Shown here: in pieces, positions 9,462 to 18,484 of the stretch
Layout: each line of letters opens with the position of its first letter
Position numbering within the stretch: position 1 is the first letter of the stretch
Source: Halalkalibaculum roseum
GTDB taxonomy: Bacteria > Bacteroidota > Rhodothermia > Balneolales > Balneolaceae
DNA length: 64,000 nt
Reading direction: 5' to 3'
NCBI RefSeq assembly: GCF_011059145.1
Contig: NZ_JAALLT010000003.1
Location: 310,001-374,000, forward strand
Position numbers and translations under genes: made by a program
Notes under the pieces: generated by a model
Seen by the model: only the letters and a program-made list of their open reading frames with translations
Told to the model about the DNA's origin: nothing
The model's database searches: none

Positions 9462-10031
9462 CTAATCAAAGAGATCTTCTTCCGGAATATCAGCTAATTC
9501 CGGTTGATGTTTATCTTTTTCTGAAATGACAGGTTCATTCACTTTCCAGTCAATATTGAGTAATGAATCATTCCAGAAAAGGCCCCGTTCTCCATAAGGA
9601 TTGTAATAGTCACTGCACTTATAATATACCAATGTTTCGTCAGATAACACTGAAAAGCCGTGAGCAAATCCTTTTGGAATAAATAGCTGATGCCTGTTAT
9701 TCTCAGAAATAATGCGTGTAATTGCCCTGCCAAAAGTTGAAGACGATTTTCTTAAATCTACTGCCACATCCAGGATTTCTCCTTGCATGACCATAATCAG
9801 TTTATCCTGGGGATTATCTATTTGATAGTGCAGACCTCTGATTGCCCCTTTCTTGGATGATGAGATATTATCCTGTACAAAATCAACTTTCAAACCACGT
9901 TCCCTGAAAAGGCTTTTACGATAACTTTCCAGGAAGATGCCCCGCTTATCCTTAAAGATATCAGGTTTTAACAACAGTACGTCTTCAATTTCTGTCTTCT
10001 CAAACTCCATGTATTCGTTTTTAAACTTCAA
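9462..10031 (-). CDS. rfbC: dTDP-4-dehydrorhamnose 3,5-epimerase
   Basis: Cupin-fold epimerase acting on dTDP-4-keto-6-deoxyglucose. Conserved strings are IRGLHYQ (catalytic His) and PKGFAHGFSVLSD. The longest frame (189 residues) begins with TTG at 10031; an ATG at 10010 gives MEFEKTEIED, which fits family starts better, and neither has a clear ribosome-binding site. The gene lies between rfbD and rfbB on the same strand. Confidence 0.95.
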   Translation of the reverse strand: MKFKNEYMEFEKTEIEDVLLLKPDIFKDKRGIFLESYRKSLFRERGLKVDFVQDNISSSKKGAIRGLHYQIDNPQDKLIMVMQGEILDVAVDLRKSSSTFGRAITRIISENNRHQLFIPKGFAHGFSVLSDETLVYYKCSDYYNPYGERGLFWNDSLLNIDWKVNEPVISEKDKHQPELADIPEEDLFD

Positions 10032-10238
10032 TTCTGTAAACCGCTTAAACGGTTTAGGGTATACAAATTATTTCACACCCCCGCAATGAATTGCTAGTTA
10101 ATATAATACCTTCACTATCAAATTACATTTTCTCTCATACCGCCGCTCCGCTACGGAATTATAAGGTGCATTAACGCTTCCGGAGCAGAGCGAGGGAAGC
10201 AGATATAGATAAGTTGCAGATTACACCGAGAAATAATT
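10032..10238. other. Spacer between rfbD and rfbC with short hairpin
   Basis: A 207-bp gap inside the rhamnose gene series. A 7-bp perfect inverted repeat, TAAACCG-cttaaa-CGGTTTA, lies at 10037-10056, just upstream of the rfbC start. A second GC-rich stretch at 10140-10200 contains loosely complementary CTCCG and CGGAG runs. No ORF supports an rfbA here. The role of the hairpins is unknown. Confidence 0.4.
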
Positions 10239-11114
10239 TCAATGGTTTTCCAGCTGCTTCAACAATCTCTTCAACCCCTCCCTCCAGTCGGTGATCTCAA
10301 CTCCTTCTACCTTCTCAGCTTTGGAGGTATCCAACTTCGAATATTTTGGACGCTTGGCTTCTGTAGGATACTCCTCCGAAGGAATTGCATTCACGTTTAC
10401 ATCAATGTTGGAATAGTCAAAAATAGCCTCTGCAAACTCAGCCCAGTTTGTGAGCCCCTTCGAAGTCAAGTGATAGGTCCCTTTAGCATCCGCTGTATAT
10501 AAATTCATGCTATTAGCAACAATCTCATCGGCATAACCCGGACTCCCCCACTGGTCATTAACTACCTTGAGCTCTTCTTTTTCGCGCCCGTACTTCAGCA
10601 TGGTCTTCACAAAATTATTTCCATATAGTCCGCATAACCAGGTTGTTCTGATAATAAGATGCCTGCAGCCCGATGCTCTAATTGCCTCTTCCCCCTCCCA
10701 TTTTGTTTGACCATACCAGTTAACGGGTTCAGCCTGGTGATCTTCCGGATATCCCCGGGGATAACGCTTCCGGTCCTCTTCCTTACCGGGAAATACATAA
10801 TCGGTGGAATAGTGAATAAGATGAATATCATTGCTCTTGCAGACTTTTGCCAGATTCTCTACAGCCCTTGCATTAATAGCCATGGCTTTGTCTTTTTTCA
10901 GCTCGGCCTGGTCAACAAGTGTATAAGCAGCACAGTTAATGATTACATTCGGTTGACGAGCACTGACTTCTCTGGCTACTTCTTCATAATGAGTTAAATC
11001 TAATTGCCCTGAGGTGTATGGAAATACGATGAGAGAATCGTCAGTATGAAGATTAAAGTAACGCTGCCACTCTCGTCCCAACTGTCCCGATGCGCCCAGT
11101 AAGATTATCTTCAT
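10239..11114 (-). CDS. rfbD: dTDP-4-dehydrorhamnose reductase
   Basis: Final step of dTDP-L-rhamnose synthesis. Reductive SDR enzyme of 291 residues with N-terminal GASGQLG, the INCAAYT string, YSTDYVFPG and the catalytic Tyr-Lys in YGQTKWEGE. It starts the minus-strand rhamnose set. The first enzyme, glucose-1-phosphate thymidylyltransferase (rfbA), is not in this window and must be encoded elsewhere. Confidence 0.96.
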   Translation of the reverse strand: MKIILLGASGQLGREWQRYFNLHTDDSLIVFPYTSGQLDLTHYEEVAREVSARQPNVIINCAAYTLVDQAELKKDKAMAINARAVENLAKVCKSNDIHLIHYSTDYVFPGKEEDRKRYPRGYPEDHQAEPVNWYGQTKWEGEEAIRASGCRHLIIRTTWLCGLYGNNFVKTMLKYGREKEELKVVNDQWGSPGYADEIVANSMNLYTADAKGTYHLTSKGLTNWAEFAEAIFDYSNIDVNVNAIPSEEYPTEAKRPKYSKLDTSKAEKVEGVEITDWREGLKRLLKQLENH

Positions 11115-11635
11115 ATGTATTTTAGTAACAACCTATTTAGATTTGAAACTCAGATATTCATGAAATAGCCGTAAACTACTAACACAAAAAAAGTCCATTC
11201 ACTACCTTTTCTAAAGATATTAATTTTTGCTAATTAACCCTTCTATTGTGTAACCGACAATAGGTTCACTCGTCACATTATTCGATTCTGTACGCTCTTT
11301 GTGTTATTGAATAAAATAATCTTAGTTGTAACTTTCCTGTGAATATGGAATAAACTACAACGGGATTACAAAGCTTTATTAGATTTTCGATAGCTATATT
11401 ATAAAAGCTTTAATATCAGGCAATATTGGCAGAAAATTTATTATCATTGACACAGATAAAGAGACAAAAATCTATATGGTACTCAAGTATTAATACGTAA
11501 CATCAGGTGCTTTTTGCTCTCTTATAATAAAGATCATTACAGACAAAATTTTTGAAATCCTTGATAGCAGAACTTTAGTACTGATAAAACAGGGATACAC
11601 AATGTGTTTGTTTCTATTAATTAATCTACACCGCT
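11115..11635. other. AT-rich intergenic region before pilin-like locus
   Basis: A 521-bp stretch between the divergent rfbD and the pilin-like genes. No ORF with coding character is visible. It is AT-rich and probably holds promoters for both directions; a TTGACA at about 11456 has only a poorly spaced partner (TATAT about 20 bp on), so I do not assign a promoter. Confidence 0.5.
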
Positions 11636-12157
11636 ATGTTTGGATACACTGAAGTTTTACAAGTTATCGGGGCGATGATCATTTTTTCTCTGATCTTAAT
11701 GACCTCGAACTCCATGATCATCCGCAACAGCACCATGCAGGTTGAAGGTGAGCTGGAACAGGAAACCATTGCACTTGCCCAGGATATTATTGAAGAAGCC
11801 CGAATTAAAGAGTTTGATGCCAATACTACCGCACCCTTACCCCCTACCAAAATTCCAAGTGGGTTTACTTCTGCAGGTAGCCTTGGTCCCGACGGAGGTA
11901 CTTCTGAAGACGAGCGTCATGAATTCAATGATTTTGACGACTATAACGGACACACTGAGACAGTAAACACCGAACACGGTGATTTTACCATTAGTACTGA
12001 AGTATTCTACGTTGACAAAAACACATTCTCAAAAGTATCCACGCCAACTACATTCAAGAAAATGGTCGTTACCATCACCAATGCATTGCTGGTTGATGGT
12101 TCCGATAACATGAAAGAATACAAATTCGAATTTATCAGGAATTATTACGCTGATTAA
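11636..12157 (+). CDS. PilV/GspI-like pilin-like membrane protein
   Basis: A 173-residue protein with a hydrophobic N-terminal helix (about residues 9-25) directly after the start, then a polar helix ALAQDIIEEARIKEFD resembling the segment behind the membrane helix in PilV/GspI minor pilins. The start MFGYTEVLQVIG looks like the prepilin motif G-F-T-L-I-E-V-L with two residues missing: Gly is at position 3, and Glu falls at +3 instead of +5. Normal prepilin-peptidase processing is therefore doubtful. The rest is a beta-rich exported domain. It is first of five pilin-like genes running to 16460. The family assignment is inferred from pattern, not a database match. Confidence 0.6.
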   Translation: MFGYTEVLQVIGAMIIFSLILMTSNSMIIRNSTMQVEGELEQETIALAQDIIEEARIKEFDANTTAPLPPTKIPSGFTSAGSLGPDGGTSEDERHEFNDFDDYNGHTETVNTEHGDFTISTEVFYVDKNTFSKVSTPTTFKKMVVTITNALLVDGSDNMKEYKFEFIRNYYAD

Positions 12158-12187
12158 TAGATCTGTTGAAAATATAAAACATCTGCT

Positions 12188-12832
12188 ATGAATTTAGGAC
12201 TCGTAACAAGTTATATTATTGCCGGCATGCTGATGCTGGCTATCGTTACCATGAATATCAATCTGTCAACCAGCAGCTCTGACCTGACACTAACCCAGAT
12301 TACCAAACAGCATGTACAGACGGTTACGGATATGCTGACTTATGATATACCAAAAATCGGTTTCGCACAAAATGGTAAGGTTACCAAGTATAACAATCCG
12401 GATACAGGTACCAACTACAATATGATTACCATTGCGGATAATAACCGGATCAGATTTTACAGTGATGTAGATAATAACGGACAGATCGACGAGGTTACCT
12501 GGGAGTTCAAAACCTCTGAACCGGTAGCAACCACAAATAATCCAAATGATTTTAAGCTGGTTCGATCACAGAGAAATATGGTCACCAATGTTACAGAAAG
12601 TACAGAGATAACATTAGGTGTCACAGAATTTGTGATCAATTACTATGATGAATACGGAGACAGCAAGATTAATAAATTAAGTACACCCGTCGCCAATCCT
12701 GATAATATCAAGCAGATAGATATTGAACTTGTTATGGAGAGCAAAGAAAAAATCAGGTATTCGGTTAATTCTGATGGCAGGTATGTTGCCTCAGCATGGG
12801 AGAAGAGATACACACCAAGAAATTTACAATAA
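12188..12832 (+). CDS. PilW/GspJ-like pilin-like membrane protein
   Basis: A 214-residue protein with an N-terminal membrane helix (MNLGLVTSYIIAGMLMLAIVTMNINL) and no charged leader or Gly-Phe-x4-Glu motif. A helical stretch with DMLTYDIPKIGF follows, recalling the LxxDLRxAG segment of PilW/GspJ minor pilins, then a beta domain with DVDNNGQIDEVTWEF. It starts 30 bp behind the PilV-like gene, and a 128-bp gap precedes the first PilX-like gene. It probably joins the same envelope complex. The assignment rests on order (V, W, X) and pattern. Confidence 0.55.
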   Translation: MNLGLVTSYIIAGMLMLAIVTMNINLSTSSSDLTLTQITKQHVQTVTDMLTYDIPKIGFAQNGKVTKYNNPDTGTNYNMITIADNNRIRFYSDVDNNGQIDEVTWEFKTSEPVATTNNPNDFKLVRSQRNMVTNVTESTEITLGVTEFVINYYDEYGDSKINKLSTPVANPDNIKQIDIELVMESKEKIRYSVNSDGRYVASAWEKRYTPRNLQ

Positions 12833-12960
12833 ACAGGAGTTTCAACGAACAAAGTAAACGTAGACTAGACGGCAATCCGGTACTAAAAAATCATCAACCG
12901 GATTAATAGGGTTACAACGACTAACTGACTAAAAATTAAGACTAACTAAGAGGTCATCTT

Positions 12961-14058
12961 ATGGGACGAGCTATGCTAATCATATGTGCCGGAGTGCTTA
13001 TATCACTCGGTTTCGTATCACTGGGAACCCAATCACAGGGTAAACAAATTATGAGCAATAATGTCGGTTATGCCGAATTTACACAGGCAAAGAACCGTGC
13101 ACATACCGCCATTCAAATGGCCTTCCAGGAAATGAACAAAGATATTGACTGGGCAAAAAACCATGACGCATCCAATAAATGGACTCCTACGGTCGATGGG
13201 CAAACAGTAGAACTTTATGTCGACTATTTCCATGATAATCCCGCTTTCTTTGGCGTAGATTCACTGAGAATATTTGCATCTACTTTATATGGTGAAGATA
13301 ATTCTAAAACCGCCAATATTGAGAGTGTGTATACTCGAAACGAGATTGACATGGTTCCTAAGTTTGAAGGAGCTCTAACACTTGCCAGTAAGTACACAAA
13401 GGTAACTACAAACGGGAGTGCTACCATAAGTGGAAATAATACTTCCTGCAGCGAAAATAAACCCGGTATAGTTGCAAACAATGCAGATGCTTATACCGAT
13501 GCCACTTCAGGTACCCTTCAATTGCAGAGTAAAGATGCTATTCAGGGAGATCCTAATATTGGTCTAAATACAGATATTAAATATGATCCTACCGACGAAT
13601 TAATTGCCAGACTTGCCGAATTGAGTGATGTAACCAAAATAACAGGAAGCTATAAAGGAGATTTGGGTACCCAGGAAAATCCGGGTGTATTTTTTGTAGA
13701 GGATCAGGCTTCATTAACAGGTGGAATTAGTGAAGGATATGGCATTATGGTGATTAGAACTAACGGAGCACTTTCCATCGACTCTGCAGGAACAGAACTG
13801 GATGTAGCAGGTAATCTCAATTTTAATGGCCTTGTAATATTTGAAAACGCCTACAATCTTGATGGTAAAGGTACCCCTACGATTAATGGCTCTGTTTTGG
13901 TAGGAAATACAGAAGATTACAATGGTAAAGATCTTGATATCGATCTGAGCGGTAATATCAATATCCAATATGACTGCAAAGGTGAAGATTATGCCAACCA
14001 GGCAGCGGCCATGGCCTTCAAACAGGGAAGATATAATAGAATTGTAACATTTGAGTAA
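12961..14058 (+). CDS. PilX-like protein with beta-helix domain, copy 1
   Basis: 365 residues. The N-terminal membrane helix (about 5-22) follows MGRAML, like the RGAALL start of PilX minor pilins but without a cleavable leader. A helix of about 50 residues (AKNRAHTAIQMAFQEMNKD) comes next. The C-terminal half has the repetitive strand pattern of a beta-helix: PGVFFVED, YGIMVIRTNG, LNFNGLVIFENA and GTPTINGSVLVGN. This resembles the DUF7305-type region in PilX-related proteins (recognised from memory). Two exported cysteines (TSCSENKPG and YDCKGEDY) could form a disulfide. The chain ends IVTFE. It is closely similar along its length to copy 2, so a recent duplication. An AGAGG ribosome-binding site lies before the ATG. 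Confidence 0.65.
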   Translation: MGRAMLIICAGVLISLGFVSLGTQSQGKQIMSNNVGYAEFTQAKNRAHTAIQMAFQEMNKDIDWAKNHDASNKWTPTVDGQTVELYVDYFHDNPAFFGVDSLRIFASTLYGEDNSKTANIESVYTRNEIDMVPKFEGALTLASKYTKVTTNGSATISGNNTSCSENKPGIVANNADAYTDATSGTLQLQSKDAIQGDPNIGLNTDIKYDPTDELIARLAELSDVTKITGSYKGDLGTQENPGVFFVEDQASLTGGISEGYGIMVIRTNGALSIDSAGTELDVAGNLNFNGLVIFENAYNLDGKGTPTINGSVLVGNTEDYNGKDLDIDLSGNINIQYDCKGEDYANQAAAMAFKQGRYNRIVTFE

Positions 14059-14133
14059 TACCGCTCTCTTGTAAGTAGTTACGCTAAAACATCTACAGCG
14101 AAATCCTCTTAAAAAAATTGAGGCTTACTACTT

Positions 14134-15231
14134 ATGGGAAAAGCAATGTTAATCATCTGCGCCGGAGTGTTAATCTCCATGGGCTTTGTTGGAATGGGAA
14201 CTAAAGAACAAGGCCAGCGCCTTACGGAAAATAACTCCGGTTACGCAGAATTTGTACAGGCCAAGAATCGCGCTCATACCGCTATTCAAATGGCTTTTCA
14301 GGAAATGAATAAAGACCCCAACTGGGCAAAAAACCACGATGCTTCCAACAGATGGAAGCCAAATGTAGACGGGCAAACCGTTGAATTATACGTCGATTAT
14401 TTTCACGATAACCCAGCCTTTTTTGGCATCGACTCCCTTCGCATACACTCTTCGACTCCCTATGGTGACAACCTAAGTAAAACGGCCAGCGTCGAAAGTG
14501 TCTATACCAAGAATGAAATTGATCTGGTTCCTAAATTTGAAGGAGCTATTACTTTAGCCAGTGATTATACAAAAGTGACTACTAATGGGTCAGCAGTAAT
14601 TAACGGTAACAATGCTTCCTGCACTGAAAATAAACCCGGTATTGTTGCCAATAACGCAATAGCATACCATGATGCTGACAGTGGAACACAATTACTTCAG
14701 GATAAAAATGCGTTGGATGGATACCCACCGCTTAAACTGGACACCAATATCAGTTACGATCCTACCGATGACCTAATTGCCAGATTAGAAGAATTAAGTA
14801 CGGTTACGAAAATATCAGGCAGTTATAAAGGTGATCTGGGATCAGAATCTAACCCGGGTGTCTTCTTTGTTGATGATGCCGCAACTTTAAGTGGTGGTAT
14901 CAATGAAGGATATGGCATTATGGTAATTCGAACGGACGGTGCCCTCTCTATAGATTCATTGGGAACCGAACTGGACGTTGCCGGTAACCTTACATTTAAT
15001 GGCCTGGTCATTTTTGAGAACGGATATAACCTCGATGGTAGGGGAACCCCTTCTATCAACGGTTCTGTCTTAGTGGGTAACTCTGATGATTACAACGGTA
15101 AAGATCTCGATATTGATCTTAACGGAAATCTGACTGTTAACTATGATTGTAAAGGCGAAGATTACGCCAACCAGGCAGCGGCAATGGCCTTTCAGCAATC
15201 GAGATATAAACGAATCGTTACCTTTGAATAG
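14134..15231 (+). CDS. PilX-like protein with beta-helix domain, copy 2
   Basis: Tandem paralogue of the preceding gene, also 365 residues and collinear throughout. Most differences are conservative, and the DNA has diverged at many third positions, so this is not a very recent duplication. It keeps the membrane helix after MGKAML, the AKNRAHTAIQMAFQEMNKD helix, the strand repeats (YGIMVIRTDG, LTFNGLVIFENG, GTPSINGSVLVGN), both cysteine motifs and the IVTFE end. A 75-bp spacer separates it from copy 1; an intrinsic terminator stands 35 bp behind it. Confidence 0.65.
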   Translation: MGKAMLIICAGVLISMGFVGMGTKEQGQRLTENNSGYAEFVQAKNRAHTAIQMAFQEMNKDPNWAKNHDASNRWKPNVDGQTVELYVDYFHDNPAFFGIDSLRIHSSTPYGDNLSKTASVESVYTKNEIDLVPKFEGAITLASDYTKVTTNGSAVINGNNASCTENKPGIVANNAIAYHDADSGTQLLQDKNALDGYPPLKLDTNISYDPTDDLIARLEELSTVTKISGSYKGDLGSESNPGVFFVDDAATLSGGINEGYGIMVIRTDGALSIDSLGTELDVAGNLTFNGLVIFENGYNLDGRGTPSINGSVLVGNSDDYNGKDLDIDLNGNLTVNYDCKGEDYANQAAAMAFQQSRYKRIVTFE

Positions 15232-15265
15232 ACTGAACTGAGTTCAACACCTCTAGTTAGTTTTC

Positions 15266-15297
15266 AAAAGCCTGTCAGTTACCCTGGCAGGCTTTTT
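15266..15297 (+). terminator. Intrinsic terminator after PilX-like copy 2
   Basis: A stem of about 13 bp with one G-T pair (AAAAGCCTGTCAG / CCTGGCAGGCTTTT, loop TTAC) followed by a T-run. It would end or reduce transcription from the first four pilin-like genes, so the third PilX-like copy probably has its own promoter in 15298-15386. Confidence 0.85.
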
Positions 15298-15386
15298 ATA
15301 TTACTTATAGAATTTGTCTTGAGAATTGTTTAAATAACTATACTTAGAGTTATGCAATAGTAATTTAATCAATTGAGGTTAGGATT

Positions 15387-16460
15387 ATGGGTCGTGCCAT
15401 GATCATCATTTGTTCCGGTTTGATCATTGCCCTGGGTTACACCACCCTTGGCACGAATAACCAGGCGCAGAGACTTACCAATTCCAATGTGGGTTATGCC
15501 AATCAAATGCAGGCCCAAAATGCCGCCCAGATTGCCATACAGGTAGGTATTGAAAATATCAATGAAGACCCTGCATGGGTGGATGCCCATGATACCGTAT
15601 CTAGTGCATGGAGTGATGTCATCAATGGAGCAAATACTCAATTGTGGATAGAAAAGGTGTCCCAAACAACCAATGATTCAGGCTTGCAAGAAGAAACATT
15701 TAGAATACACGCTTCAGCAACTTATGACGGACAAAGCGCTACGGTAACCAGCCTATATGAAAAATCGGAGCTTCATTTTGTTCCGGAATTTAAATCCGTC
15801 ATGTCCTTCTCATCCGGCAATTTCACCTTTTTGATGGCAGACAGTGCCACCATTAACGGTTCCGATTCCATGGGATCGTGTGAAGATCTTCCGGGCATTA
15901 TTGCCTCATCTTCCGCTGACAGTACTGAGATTGTCAATAACATTGGTAGCGGACAGCTGCAAGGTAATCCCGCCATTAAAGTAGATGCAAACACGTCTTA
16001 CAGCTCTTATGGAGAGTTAGTTGACTACCTGGAAACAATGCCGGAGGTCAAGCATCTCAATGGGAATTATACCGGAACGTTGGGCGATTCCACCAGTCCC
16101 GGTGTCTATTTTGTAGACTCCCCGGCCGATATTCAAAGTGACATTTCGGAAGGATATGGGATTTTAATCATTCAGGATGATGGAAAACTCTATTACAAAG
16201 GGAGTACCGATATTGCTGATAAACTAACTTTTAACGGACTGGTTATATTTGAAGATGCCTGGGATTTCCGGGCTGACAATACCCCCTCCATTGCCGGTTC
16301 GGTGGTTCTGGGTAATACGGGAAGCGCCCCGACACTGGATATCGTATTAGACGGCTCCATAAGTATAAATTACGACTGTAACGCACAGAAGTATGCCAGG
16401 CAGGCATCTGCCCTTATATTCGATCAAGACGGTTTCAGGCGTATTGTGACCTTCGAGTAG
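15387..16460 (+). CDS. PilX-like protein with beta-helix domain, copy 3 (divergent)
   Basis: 357 residues, same architecture as the two genes before it but much more diverged. It has a membrane helix after MGRAMI, a helical segment (NAAQIAIQVGIENINED), then the strand-repeat half with PGVYFVDSPADI, YGILIIQDDG, LTFNGLVIFEDAW and TPSIAGSVVLGN. The same cysteine pair is kept (MGSCEDLPG and YDCNAQKY), as is the IVTFE end. Conservation of the Cys pair and the last five residues across all three copies suggests functional constraint. It is separated from copy 2 by a terminator. Confidence 0.63.
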   Translation: MGRAMIIICSGLIIALGYTTLGTNNQAQRLTNSNVGYANQMQAQNAAQIAIQVGIENINEDPAWVDAHDTVSSAWSDVINGANTQLWIEKVSQTTNDSGLQEETFRIHASATYDGQSATVTSLYEKSELHFVPEFKSVMSFSSGNFTFLMADSATINGSDSMGSCEDLPGIIASSSADSTEIVNNIGSGQLQGNPAIKVDANTSYSSYGELVDYLETMPEVKHLNGNYTGTLGDSTSPGVYFVDSPADIQSDISEGYGILIIQDDGKLYYKGSTDIADKLTFNGLVIFEDAWDFRADNTPSIAGSVVLGNTGSAPTLDIVLDGSISINYDCNAQKYARQASALIFDQDGFRRIVTFE

Positions 16461-16698
16461 GCTGTTTCTCAGAGTTACACAGAGCATTCCCAGAGTTTCA
16501 GAAAGAATCTTCTTAGCTCAAAGGGAGGTTTACTCCCGCATAAAGGCATATATCATTGGTGGTTCAACCACCTTAAAGCAATGGGCCCTAATAAAACAGC
16601 TTAAACCCTTCTAATTAAAAAAATATAACTGGGAATAGGACCTCAAAAACAGGATATTTGGGCAAATAAGGACAAATTACCAGATCATCTACAGAAAT
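16461..16698. other. Spacer between the two appendage loci, two short hairpins
   Basis: A 238-bp gap with two short inverted repeats: GGGAG-gttta-CTCCC at 16523-16537 and GGTGG-ttcaa-CCACC at 16558-16572. Neither is followed by a T-run. They may end the pilin-like transcript or be regulatory. The promoter of the DUF4402 genes probably lies in 16580-16690, but I cannot place it. Confidence 0.4.
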
Positions 16699-17220
16699 AT
16701 GAACCTGAAAACACTCATAGCATTAACAGCTATCGTGTACAGTTTAGGTGGAGCTTTTGCACCTGCCAGTTTTGCACAGGGAGGTACTTCCAGTGATCGA
16801 TACAGTATTGGCGTATCGGCACGAGTTGTGAATACCATTGAGATGATCACACTCAGGGACATGCAGTTCGGTCCGGTACAGCCTGGGCAACAGCAAATCT
16901 CAATTAGCCCATTACAGGATTCCGAAACCGGCAAAATGATAGCTATCGGTATTCCCGGATCACGAATCAGAGTGAGTTTTGTAAGAGAACGTACATTAAC
17001 AAGTTCTGACGGCTCTTCCACCCTTACATTTATCTATGAAATTGCCGGTAATGATCGGGACGATCAAAGTTCCGCGGAGTTGTTGCAAAGTGAAAATCGT
17101 AATTTTGACCTTAACAGTGAGGGAGAGTACTATTTCTGGATCGGGGGTCAAATAAACATTCAGGATGCCAAACCGGGACAATATAACGGTGATTTCACAA
17201 TTGAAGTAGAGTATATTTGA
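16699..17220 (+). CDS. DUF4402-type fimbrial subunit 1
   Basis: Exported 173-residue beta protein with a signal peptide ending near SFAQ (about residue 26). It follows the DUF4402 pattern: an early strand ending in LRDMQFGPVQPG, a late strand EYYFWIGGQINI, and the terminal motif GQYNGDFTIEVEYI, the GxYxGxxxxxVxY end seen in the other subunits here. DUF4402 proteins occur with chaperone-usher genes and are presumed pilus subunits. First gene of the locus; the next subunit begins 14 bp after its stop. Confidence 0.78.
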   Translation: MNLKTLIALTAIVYSLGGAFAPASFAQGGTSSDRYSIGVSARVVNTIEMITLRDMQFGPVQPGQQQISISPLQDSETGKMIAIGIPGSRIRVSFVRERTLTSSDGSSTLTFIYEIAGNDRDDQSSAELLQSENRNFDLNSEGEYYFWIGGQINIQDAKPGQYNGDFTIEVEYI

Positions 17221-17234
17221 CAAGTCATCAATGT

Positions 17235-17741
17235 ATGAAACGAATTACACTCATAGCAGCTATATGGTTTACGCTCACAAGTGCCATCTATGGCCAGCGG
17301 GGAAATATCAATGTCAATGCAGAACAGGATATTGTTATTACCAACCTTACTGGGGATTTAAACTTTGGTAGTGTAATTCAAAACCAAGGAACAGTACAAA
17401 TACTGCTTACTGCTCCTGAAACAGTAGTTTTGCAGGTAGAAGGAAAAGAGAATCAACGTATCAGGGTAACATTCACTGCACCTCCCGATCTTCGACTGGA
17501 TGCCCTAAATGCTTTGCCTTTTACTCTCAGGGCAGCCTACAATGATACCGGTAATAATAACGCTTCCGGTGCTACCGTCATCTCCTTACCGGTTTCCACG
17601 CAAACCTTCCAACTACCCAACAATCCGGGGCAAGATAAAACCGGTACCGCTTATTTATATATTTATGGTGACATACTCGTGAGCAACGTGAACGCCGGGT
17701 TGTATTCCAATACCATAAATGTATTAGTTGAATATGATTAA
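17235..17741 (+). CDS. DUF4402-like fimbrial subunit 2
   Basis: Exported beta protein. Start chosen at ATG 17235 (MKRITLIAAIW, a good signal peptide) rather than the in-frame TTG at 17217. Mature part after AIYGQ. It has the subunit signatures LTGDLNFGSVIQNQG, TAYLYIYGDILVSN and the end GLYSNTINVLVEYD. 168 residues. The next subunit overlaps its stop codon, so translation of this set is coupled. Confidence 0.75.
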   Translation: MKRITLIAAIWFTLTSAIYGQRGNINVNAEQDIVITNLTGDLNFGSVIQNQGTVQILLTAPETVVLQVEGKENQRIRVTFTAPPDLRLDALNALPFTLRAAYNDTGNNNASGATVISLPVSTQTFQLPNNPGQDKTGTAYLYIYGDILVSNVNAGLYSNTINVLVEYD

Positions 17742-18282
17742 AGACAAACATCATATCAGTAGTCTAGCTCAAAAAAAATGTCTGTTATTGGTAATGGCAT
17801 TCATTATGCCATTATATTCAGTTTCAGCTCAAACTGTCCAGTTCAGCATGAATGTGCAACCTGAACTCGGTATTGAAGTGTTACAGGATTTGAATTTCGG
17901 CACTGTTATCTCAAACAGCGGTACAGTAGGTATATCACTGGGTGAAAGCCGGATGGGTATCTTCAAGCTGAAAGCGCTCGCTGCTCAAAGTGCCGTACTC
18001 AGTATTCAGAAACCCGAATTTTTGAAATCAGAGGTTTCAAACAGTAAAGAGAACATCCCTGTAACTATAGAAGCCGCTTATGCCAAGACTCCCACAGAAT
18101 TTAAAGAGGTACTGCATTTCCGAGACAACTTGCTTCAAATAACATTAGGAGAAGATAATCCCTCAAACCTATCCCCAAGCTGGGAAACGGGATATGTGTA
18201 TATCTACGGTGATGTAATTGTTGGACCTGTAGCTGAAGGTTCGTATTCGGGTACCCTGACGCTAAATGTGACCTACCAGTAA
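17734..18282 (+). CDS. DUF4402-like fimbrial subunit 3
   Basis: Exported beta protein of 182 residues from ATG 17734, overlapping the preceding gene by 8 bases (an in-frame TTG lies 6 bases upstream). Signal peptide with an unusually long polar n-region (MIKDKHHISSLAQKK), cleaved near SVSAQ. Signatures are LQDLNFGTVISNSG, TGYVYIYGDVIVGP and the terminal GSYSGTLTLNVTYQ. YIYGD is shared with subunit 2, making these two the closest pair. Confidence 0.74.
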   Translation: MIKDKHHISSLAQKKCLLLVMAFIMPLYSVSAQTVQFSMNVQPELGIEVLQDLNFGTVISNSGTVGISLGESRMGIFKLKALAAQSAVLSIQKPEFLKSEVSNSKENIPVTIEAAYAKTPTEFKEVLHFRDNLLQITLGEDNPSNLSPSWETGYVYIYGDVIVGPVAEGSYSGTLTLNVTYQ

Positions 18283-18484
18283 ATTAGGATCCATTAATAT
18301 CCTGAATTTAAGAAACGCAGCATTCATAAATATGTGTTTGCTAAGCTGAAAAGATGCCATAATAAGCTCTAAACATCGATTTTTAGAAAGTCTTAATTAA
18401 GAGTATCTAACTAGGACAGGCTTCAGAAGGCATTTATCTTTCACAAAAGAAAATAAAATCATCTACAATAAAAGGACAATAACC

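Noticed and set aside
11636-16460. Complete type IV pilus or type II secretion operon
   Set aside because: No ATPase, inner-membrane platform, secretin or prepilin peptidase gene in the window; only pilin-like proteins are present.
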